Of a stretch of DNA of 15,043 nucleotides, positions 13,201-15,043 are shown one piece after another; within the stretch, counting starts at the first letter, position 1, and the number at the start of each line of letters is the position of its first letter. Source of the stretch: Candidatus Sumerlaeota bacterium. Lineage in GTDB: Bacteria; CG03; SLGR01. The position numbers and the translations under genes are program-made. Location of the stretch: NCBI GenBank assembly GCA_007136585.1, contig SLGR01000118.1, positions 1 through 15,043 of the forward strand, written 5' to 3'. The notes beneath the pieces were generated by a model. That model made no database searches. It was not told the origin of the DNA and saw nothing but the letters and a program-made list of their open reading frames with translations.

Positions 13201-15043
13201 ATGAGTGCGATCCCGGCGGATTCTTCAAAAACCGTACTTCTTATAACAGATGACGGTAAAGCCCGGCGCTCATCTACGGAAGGCTTTCCTCTTTTCAAAA
13301 GGGACGATGTCGTCTACAGGACCCCCGGCAAATGGAAAGAGATGGTCGGGACCCCGTTTATAACCTCGGGCAGGGTTTCCGGTGTTTTCCTTGTTGACGA
13401 TTCGGACCATATAATTTTCGCCTCTTCTGAGGGGATAACCCGGAAGGAAGCTCTCCGGGTTCCGGCTGAGGAATCGCCGTTCTACCCGGGAGTGGATTTT
13501 ACAGACCCGGATTCCGCGCGTTCCGGTATGGCGGCTCTTATCCCCGGAGGACTGGATATAAGCGAGGCTATGAGTCCGGAAGAATGGAAGGAGTGGTCGG
13601 AGAGGTTCAGGGAAAACCTGCGGAAAATATCCCGGAGCGGTAGTGAACTCGCGGAGTTATGGAGAGGGAGAATAGAGAAGGCCCTTGAACGCGGGTTCCC
13701 GCATGAGGAACCCTCAAAGGTACTTAGCGTACGCCAGGAGAGCGACAGGTGGGCCGACCAGATACTTTACGGGGAAAAGACCATTGAGACCCGGACATGG
13801 AAGAACAGTAACATAATCGGGCGGATGGTATATCTACATGTTCCCAGGGCCAGAGGAGACGTCCACGGACGCATAATAGGAAAATTCAGGGTTGTTGATG
13901 TGGTTGACCTTTCCGACCCGGATGTCTTTGAGGCTCTTGGCGATATGCACAAGGTCTCTTTTTACGAGTACGGACGCAGGTACGGTTATCTCCTGAGCGA
14001 GGTGGAACCCTTAAGCGAGCCTATGCCTTATCCCGGGGGCCAGCGTTTTTATGAATTTGACGAGTCCGTTGCGGAAAGGGCTGCCGCCGAGGAAGAAGCC
14101 GCCGCGGAAAGCGATGATGACCGCAGGACCCCGGCAAGGCCCGCGGAAGATGATGAGGAAGAGGACGGGGTCCCTGAAAATATACAGGAAGCCCTTGACG
14201 CGCTCTCCAGGCTCTCCGGAATGAAACAGGCCGTTGAGAGAGAACACCTTCTTCTCCGCATTCTTGAAGGCCAGATGCAGGATATGACGGCAGATGAGGC
14301 CCCGGCCGATATTGAGGAGATAGAAAGAGCGCTCTTTGAGCTCGCCGGGGCCCTGGGTTCCGGAAACGAGGAAGAGATACTCCGGGTCTCCGGGATACTG
14401 AAATCACTGGCGGAGAACCCCGGCAACCGGGCCGTTCTGGAACCTGTGCTTCTTTCGTGGGGAGTTGACCAGGCCTATGATATCCTGGGGATGCGCCGTG
14501 ATACACTGGAAGAGAGACTGGCCGAGAGAGTGAGAGAGAACCTCAGCTCCGGCCGCGGACGCCCTCAGCCCTCGGTTCCGAAACAGGCCCATTACGAGAA
14601 ATCCGAAATTCTTGAGGCTCCCACGGGGGAAGATTACCTTTACAGGCCTCTGAGCACCCTGCGTCTGGTGGACGAGGAGGGTACCGAGTCTCCCCTGGAA
14701 TTTGAGGGGAGTCCTCTTGAGGGTCTGCACCTTTATATAGACGGGAAGAAAGTGCTTCTCAACCCGCAGCAGGAAGAGGTGGTCTGGACAGCGGCAAATT
14801 ACATGATGCCGCAGTCCAGGGACGACCCGGCTGAGATAGACCTTGAGGCCCTTCCCGGCGAGTCGGCGGAGAAGAACCTTTTTGAAGGTATGACCATTGA
14901 TCCCCAGACACTTAAGGAATCCCCCCGGGGAAGAAGGATAAAGGGGCTCATAGAAGTTCTCCGGGACTCCGGGGTAAATCTGCCCGAAGAGGCTCGTTTC
15001 TACAGCGACAGGGAGAAGGGGGAGGTTTCCGGGGTATTCTCAG
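4255..15043 (+). CDS. Giant multidomain membrane-tethered protein (3' partial, at least 3,596 residues)
   Basis: Starting at ATG 4255 (TAATG overlap with gene B), I read every codon to the window edge and found no stop. Domains by residue: signal peptide/anchor 11-31; TIKI/ChaN/EreA-like extracytoplasmic region ~35-480; uncharacterised region to ~765; hydrophobic segment 767-803 followed by an Arg-rich stretch; GH130 ~1018-1358; unassigned 1360-1800; GalT/HIT-like ~1805-2075; adenylate kinase ~2080-2265; acidic linker with two 51-residue repeats; ASCH ~2558-2705; coiled coil ~2723-2808; six-bladed GyrA C-terminal pinwheel ~2811-3080; second ASCH ~3156-3268; acidic linker; weak topoisomerase IB N-domain-like tail ~3470 onward. 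Proteins this long are known mainly from Omnitrophota and a few other lineages. The overall function is unknown. The mix of carbohydrate, nucleotide and nucleic-acid modules on one chain is unusual. Confidence 0.95.
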   Translation, partial: METLLKKLKPISWTILACFIFVHIFSDFALAAGELSRSPRLDVSGIEVPAEFGQVVETYRGSAEYAPLVIINDLHANFEVQRNIMRVLSYLDSEHGFGKVGVEGSSGVIDTALLRDIPDSGIRENAVKYFMRHGVVNGAEGYASLNGSGPVTLIGVEDPEVYEKNTGLLISSLNRRDSFVGYLERISEILGEVERRTFSSDLRRYNTQLSLYRQDELSPEVFHGYLKEWARRAGVSIGGISPEYSRYMSLTRKQGELNMRRVESEYRRLIRDIEGSGSSSRVVRQISHIMRNPESIRRQMMDRIETDPRYGNLRDYIRMINLAHEVNTDLLVRDEVRVLREVSLGLCRDDTERALVKAGEYIQLITKFMLNQVSSDDLITFREEAESFRRKFELLRAKYRREFNELDHLFGRLSPYMDEMSRFYELAEERNAIFIENLKKKAGLASGNCALITGGFHTDGITPMLREKGYPYVVINPRVTSHTQEDMRTYYSLLREEEPVSYEELVSETLSLPSFLDRPWLKNRILAWVAGSYIRQDLGRRAPTDDLGSRLESFLRKWDSKGKFNFTVAESYTYGDYHILQLLSLGDEYLRLNIGVDAEGGITLLEPDSEPVMAGLAESRVAGVRATGDPGMELTRDVKAVIAGIRPVSEAVQVEDPETFERWLGAVSSNLRLVRTEAGYYLFDRVSAIEKMIDENNRFIEHRVFENPVLTAKPASLAAHPRFSILQSETVSAGEAEKYLSKFEAELKGIDHPAPAPQRPRGFLPRYGIYAGLGIAAAASAGILGVSGAVAAFALSSIAVIGFRRYADRRRAARRPAPVRTDRERILEPVERYLETEPETPREKEDTEPALREPGLISLLSSGIRNAVSGVLSAYARIHLNLSGAVLGALSRMPSELSGEELLDVSRDGLGKAETAAEISRIWDRLGDAGLLETHSRELNDLLLERITTLSLRQSSDINIWDAVHYFSKIKALSEYGESIHVPEPLADLGLPGIVSGLSREGIIISPEESLDQVYTLNPAAVTIDGYDFLFPRIFIEDGADGHSVIGLEVVERDSGQSLLSYPLVFDPPTHLKGTRFEGDTRYRAEDPRAFIKDGRLYLYYTMVETTPRRRLADGRMQSDQEMWSEWKTWSAASSISLDNLRESLSGKLSPEDFNWEHHGDMDLIQDLEIDGRAQNVKNGLYWGEFELEGKKRHMTLLRPTPVDSFRTPDKNVYTAFSDNLEGPYTLGDRLYSPRRPEGPYSGLAFDSGYVGTTASPVKTPAGWVHIYHTASETADGVVYRLGIMITDLNQPDKIIYRSWLPLLSPEDKTEFDGWVDNVVYSNGFTWDILKDGSLRINLYYGAADTHIAKASFTVDLREKDGASLAELQEKELALIREAAQYLEERALPSSRERVYLSPDEEGTPLVVEVPEFQEELLPGAEPGFDLYRNEKEIKALRNKLSYYDEKQGAWKGYFHEGYYGREVTENDVILLTATREQKNLARNMLEGTLSPDRIMSVSDWFSMSPTRRPDPRLIFVSLVRSQGDTFQAMAGRTVKVHYHTKDGGIVEEVFEIPSVLDMRMPKSGEGYYINVKVDTDLERVIKEGDSPEKKRQVEPTDYRSLYLDRFDFSTLQVKDEAGYWRPARYRIKDNPDLEKEYVEGMGVLLGRPGIRVLGNYSVLRALTDAVRETGMSPEEAREYEIRETVSENIKGARIKDEKKRDRSESVDAVINIIIENDGRMSSLGDLKDILGAAGISFGETAMVRVAAGLNLEIPDKPKLRDIAASAFKTALCPGAAATSAADPVLGSMRERAPPREVSAQTLRELYAENTESGFVMEPYKEIIKFEGKPFYAQYVQYPRRRKDPECVLCENKYRPERVYFPWQGSRGEYIISANAYSFFENQTDLITQEHISQDIDRETFNDVVEFLSRTGFRVGYNGKGAGSSRPLHRHFQASEQRFPVEDAGVTPLGVRGGVRIGMLEDYPARVFVLEGSSSENMTDAALEVLGLLDKHSLPYNLLFAPGEDGESRVFIFPRSMEKPSTLGVMFGYPQMSGINVCFDPHILSDPGFGDMIEDSLREVSSGEEVDRLTEDVKNMFRQVIVLLGPPGSGKGTYSNMFSEEYRTPRPVSAGELLRNLPETDPRKNEIETLMAEGRLVPPQITYELLGEEIERILSENPGEPVIIDGSPRRAEEIRLFRQMLEELGVSIAAVLDLKVEGEEVLRRLTRRGREDDTPESIIERMRIYRYETQPVINRFEEDGEKVLRVDISESAVEDNYRKFADSLLEVDGISDLISEEPSAETPDPSEETRIALRERVPAYYDLNALLNPFGWLKGYFDLVTSLPGRRETAGLLPEGTPAEADISEEVYPAETPEEELPSEDPAPEEEETRIALRERVPAYYDLNTLLNPFGWLKGYFDLVTSLPGRRETAGLLPEGTAEVPADEVAEDDPVREAPAAEDMEPEPEVSEPQPVTEEETVETEPGTRRGAQNMLDYMSRTKDYRESVKEQVLRIEEEQMEVSEEIFRMYTEHYRETYGEEGWEALKKRQLERFKESEAAARADYKERRERGELPESERGLSIVNPWGLMFFPGKFGDLTGAAEFKNIETRSRDISRGWRGPVRFVTSQKTPSSDPSARAAMERFGIESEDLPYGMEIGKGHLYHTVEFTRDAEGFALWNALLDDPDFSHRVFLPWVPEFGPKYGLLFMDMEALDEPREARGALGLFDWEETQAAAPARAESDEAEEESQWEEFLSEWNRELKQLKDRKDSLLRESIRMVRSLAGQRGMETSRARQLTSDMLALLETARSGVERNLENMLSGLREEIRPGEGERTAVALDSDGNIIRTPLSGISEESPVPSGKGRLAVISPDETVLAFTDQGRVYVVEGDSLSLEPGEEVTALSGVNTSKEGQYAVIATRSGRVRRMSLDKLVPYARSSKKVFTFKEDEDAVLSVEITGGERELLLISSMGQALRFRETDVPEHVTEATMGVRGIQLPEGDTLVSMSAIPADSSKTVLLITDDGKARRSSTEGFPLFKRDDVVYRTPGKWKEMVGTPFITSGRVSGVFLVDDSDHIIFASSEGITRKEALRVPAEESPFYPGVDFTDPDSARSGMAALIPGGLDISEAMSPEEWKEWSERFRENLRKISRSGSELAELWRGRIEKALERGFPHEEPSKVLSVRQESDRWADQILYGEKTIETRTWKNSNIIGRMVYLHVPRARGDVHGRIIGKFRVVDVVDLSDPDVFEALGDMHKVSFYEYGRRYGYLLSEVEPLSEPMPYPGGQRFYEFDESVAERAAAEEEAAAESDDDRRTPARPAEDDEEEDGVPENIQEALDALSRLSGMKQAVEREHLLLRILEGQMQDMTADEAPADIEEIERALFELAGALGSGNEEEILRVSGILKSLAENPGNRAVLEPVLLSWGVDQAYDILGMRRDTLEERLAERVRENLSSGRGRPQPSVPKQAHYEKSEILEAPTGEDYLYRPLSTLRLVDEEGTESPLEFEGSPLEGLHLYIDGKKVLLNPQQEEVVWTAANYMMPQSRDDPAEIDLEALPGESAEKNLFEGMTIDPQTLKESPRGRRIKGLIEVLRDSGVNLPEEARFYSDREKGEVSGVFS
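4285..4350 (+). other. Signal peptide or signal anchor of the giant protein
   Basis: Residues 1-10 carry three Lys (LLKKLKP), 11-28 are hydrophobic with aromatics, and FALAAGE follows, giving an Ala-Leu-Ala type I signal peptidase site after residue 31. Sec-type export of the N-terminal domain follows. Whether the peptide is cleaved cannot be told by eye. Confidence 0.75.
4450..5700 (+). other. Domain: TIKI/ChaN/EreA-like extracytoplasmic region
   Basis: Begins with the strand-and-motif LVIINDLHANFEVQRNI (D73, H75), then KVGVEGSSG (E103). It ends with CALITGGFHTDGI (H457) followed by a Tyr-Val-Val-Ile-Asn strand. An early Asp/His, a Glu on the next strand and a late Gly-x-His motif separated by a long helical insertion is the pattern of the TIKI/ChaN/EreA/TraB superfamily, whose members bind metal, haem or cleave esters. 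I infer only a distant relationship. The intervening helices (residues ~170-440) are rich in Arg and Glu. Confidence 0.35.
6553..6711 (+). other. Internal hydrophobic segment with Arg-rich flank
   Basis: About 37 residues (767-803) of Ala/Gly/Leu/Ile/Val without charge are followed by FRRYADRRRAARR. With the N-terminal domain outside and the positive charge after the segment, one crossing would put the rest of the protein (residue 804 onward) in the cytoplasm. A two-helix hairpin returning outside is possible by length but disfavoured by the charges. Confidence 0.65.
7306..8328 (+). other. Domain: glycoside hydrolase family 130 (beta-mannoside phosphorylase type)
   Basis: Family GH130 cleaves beta-mannosides, mostly by phosphorolysis that releases alpha-mannose-1-phosphate. 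Visible signatures in order: YRAEDPRAF (R1084-R1089, with D1087 at the catalytic-acid position of the EDPR motif); GYVGTTASPVKTPAGWVHIYH (G1249-H1269, where most members have YHG); Y1280 in VYRLG; ITDLNQPDKIIYRS; VDNVVYSNG; and YYGAADTHIAKASF with D1345. The length of about 340 residues is normal for the family. His1269, Tyr1280 and D1345 correspond to phosphate- or sugar-site positions in phosphorylase members, which favours a phosphorylase, but the subfamily is not assigned. A GH130 domain inside a giant membrane protein is unusual; family members are normally single-domain proteins. Confidence 0.88.
8329..9666 (+). other. Unassigned region of the giant protein between GH130 and GalT/HIT-like domains
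   Basis: Residues ~1359-1804. I recognise no family. It begins with a helical Glu/Leu-rich segment (1363-1395) and continues with a mixed alpha/beta section (FDLYRNEKEIKAL to about LDRFDF). It ends with helical segments containing DAVINIIIENDGRMSSLGDL (starting at residue 1708), which may be a small winged-helix-like or helical domain. There is no hydrophobic membrane segment. Confidence 0.5.
9667..10480 (+). other. Domain: GalT/HIT-like nucleotidyl transferase or phosphorylase (DUF4922/VTC2-like)
   Basis: The region contains CVLC (C1847, C1850), then YIISANAYSFFENQTDLITQEH, then the active-site motif NGKGAGSSRPLHRHFQ (N1918-Q1933). The HxHxQ pattern (H1929, H1931, Q1933) after Gly-Ala-Gly-Ser-Ser is that of galactose-1-phosphate uridylyltransferase, Ap4A phosphorylase and GDP-L-galactose phosphorylase, in which the second His is the nucleophile carrying the nucleotide. 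The CxxC and the spacing of the 'N...H' segment fit DUF4922-type proteins best. Expected chemistry is nucleotide transfer to a sugar-phosphate or phosphate; the substrate is unknown. It is followed after ~20 residues by the adenylate kinase domain. Confidence 0.72.
10488..11052 (+). other. Domain: adenylate kinase, short form
   Basis: Interconverts ATP + AMP and 2 ADP (or a related nucleoside monophosphate). P-loop GPPGSGKGT (G2085-T2093) follows the strand QVIVLL. VSAGELLR replaces the usual STGDLLR, GRLVPPQITYELL matches the NMP-binding helix region, IIDGSPRR replaces the usual LLDGFPRT, and RRLTRRGREDDTPESIIERM contains the arginines and Asp-Asp of the GRxDD motif. The LID insertion of long-form bacterial enzymes is absent, as in AK1/UMP-CMP-type short kinases. 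All core catalytic motifs are recognisable, so activity is plausible. It directly follows the GalT/HIT-like domain. Confidence 0.9.
11113..11265 (+). repeat. 51-codon intragenic direct repeat, copy 1
   Basis: Encodes EETRIALRERVPAYYD (starting at residue 2287) followed by LNALLNPFGWLKGYFDLVTS and LPGRRETAGLLPEGT, embedded in an acidic, Pro-rich linker. Copy 2 lies exactly 240 bases downstream. The two differ at 13 of 153 bases by codon comparison: 12 synonymous changes and one Ala-to-Thr change. The aromatic, hydrophobic core in a disordered linker looks like a docking peptide (inference). Confidence 0.9.
11353..11505 (+). repeat. 51-codon intragenic direct repeat, copy 2
   Basis: Same peptide as copy 1 except Thr in place of Ala in LNTLLNPFGWLKGYFD. 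The sequence between the copies (11266-11352) and after copy 2 (11506-11640) is Glu/Pro/Ala-rich and not repeated precisely, so only this peptide is held constant. Confidence 0.9.
11926..12372 (+). other. Domain: ASCH (PUA-like), first copy
   Basis: LSIVNPWGLMF (residue 2558 onward) matches the ASCH opening LSxxxPWAxxI. FKNIETRS (K2583, E2586, R2588) matches the GxKxxExR motif, followed by WRGPVRFVTSQK, ERFGIESEDLPYGMEIGKGHL and the closing YGLLFMDMEALDEPREARGALGLFDW (begins at residue 2681). ASCH domains bind RNA or nucleotides in the PUA-like fold, and some hydrolyse modified nucleosides. An insertion (PGKFGDLTGAAEF) replaces the usual one- or two-residue turn before the Lys-Glu-Arg motif. 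Confidence 0.7.
12421..12678 (+). other. Predicted coiled coil before the pinwheel
   Basis: Residues ~2723-2808 are charged and Leu-spaced without Pro (EEFLSEWNRELKQLKDRK, later LLETARSGVERNLENML), consistent with one or two long helices linking the first ASCH domain to the pinwheel, or mediating dimerisation. Confidence 0.5.
12685..13500 (+). other. Domain: GyrA/ParC C-terminal-type six-bladed beta-pinwheel
   Basis: In gyrase and topoisomerase IV this domain binds and bends DNA. Six blade strands are visible: AVALDSDGNIIRT, VLAFTDQGRVYVV, YAVIATRSGRVRRM, LLLISSMGQALRF, TVLLITDDGKARRS and VFLVDDSDHIIFASSEG. TMGVRGIQLPEGDTLVSM is the hallmark loop of GyrA C-terminal domains (RGVRGIxLxxGDxVVxM). 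The GyrA box (QRRGGKG), needed for positive DNA wrapping, is reduced to PSGKG (S2838-G2841), which suggests DNA binding without gyrase-type wrapping. The catalytic breakage-reunion domain is absent in the window. Confidence 0.87.
13720..14058 (+). other. Domain: ASCH (PUA-like), second copy
   Basis: VLSVRQESDRWADQILYGEK (3156 onward) matches LSIRQPWADLILxGxK, and GEKTIETRTW carries K3175, E3178 and R3180 of the GxKxxExR motif. GRMVYLHVPR, GRIIGKFRVVDVVDL and YLLSEVEPLSEPMPY complete the fold pattern. A residue insertion replaces the QPW motif (QESDRW). It lies about 75 residues after the last pinwheel blade. Likely a nucleic acid- or nucleotide-binding module; the ligand is unknown. Confidence 0.85.
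14590..15043 (+). other. C-terminal visible part: weak similarity to topoisomerase IB N-terminal domain
   Basis: The stretch SPLEGLHLYIDGKKVLLNPQ (residue 3486 onward) then QEEVVWTAANYMM resembles the eukaryotic-type topoisomerase IB N-domain pattern LPxGVKLYYDGKxVxLxPEAEEVATFYAxML. KNLFEG about 30 residues later could match the NFFxDW element. The match covers little sequence and no catalytic Tyr or Arg residues are within the window, so this is a suggestion only. A viral or bacterial-type TopIB has no such N-domain. Confidence 0.3.

Noticed and set aside
12685-13500. Pinwheel region considered as a WD40, PQQ or NHL propeller
   Set aside because: No WD, PQQ or NHL signature; the blade pattern and the GVRGIQLPEGD loop are those of GyrA C-terminal domains.
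1-15043. tRNA, rRNA, CRISPR arrays, insertion sequences, phage or att sites
   Set aside because: None seen on either strand; the only repeats found are within genes, and no transposase- or integrase-like protein is present.

Overview
The window is a bacterial locus dominated by two very large reading frames, all on the + strand. It fits a Candidatus Omnitrophota-like (PVC superphylum) genome. That phylum is known for giant multidomain genes, and this placement is inferred from architecture only; no rRNA or marker gene is present. The standard bacterial code fits: TAA stops, and GGAGG-type ribosome binding sites at least at one gene.

Layout. Positions 1-1964 are the 3' end of a large gene entering from upstream. 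It carries a NadD/CoaD-type nucleotidylyltransferase domain followed by short helical repeats. Positions 2042-2638 encode a small protein with two membrane segments ('gene A'). Positions 2663-3415 encode a stand-alone tandem receiver-domain protein (REC-REC). A 252-base non-coding gap (3416-3667) follows. Positions 3668-4255 encode a second small two-membrane-segment protein ('gene B'), whose stop overlaps the start of the next gene (TAATG). From 4255 to the window edge at 15043 runs one uninterrupted frame of at least 3,596 codons with no stop in the window.

The giant protein is the main feature. Reading along it: signal peptide or anchor; an extracytoplasmic domain of about 730 residues with TIKI/ChaN/EreA-like motifs; a hydrophobic segment followed by an Arg-rich stretch; a GH130 beta-mannoside phosphorylase-type domain; an unassigned region; a GalT/HIT-like (DUF4922/VTC2-like) nucleotidyl-transfer domain; a short-form adenylate kinase domain; an acidic linker holding two near-identical 51-codon repeats; an ASCH domain; a coiled coil; a six-bladed GyrA C-terminal-type beta-pinwheel; a second ASCH domain; an acidic linker; and a tail with weak similarity to the N-terminal domain of eukaryotic-type topoisomerase IB.

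How the parts may work together (inference). By the positive-inside rule, everything after residue ~803 would be cytoplasmic, which suits the enzymatic and nucleic-acid-binding domains. The GH130, GalT/HIT and adenylate kinase modules could form a fused sugar-phosphate/nucleotide route (mannoside to mannose-1-phosphate to nucleotide-sugar chemistry, with adenylate recycling). The ASCH, pinwheel and ASCH half looks nucleic-acid-facing. Genes A and B share topology, a short sequence motif and a nearly identical GC-rich hairpin in their 3' coding ends. They look like dedicated partners or controllers of the giant genes. The REC-REC protein adds a phosphorelay input.
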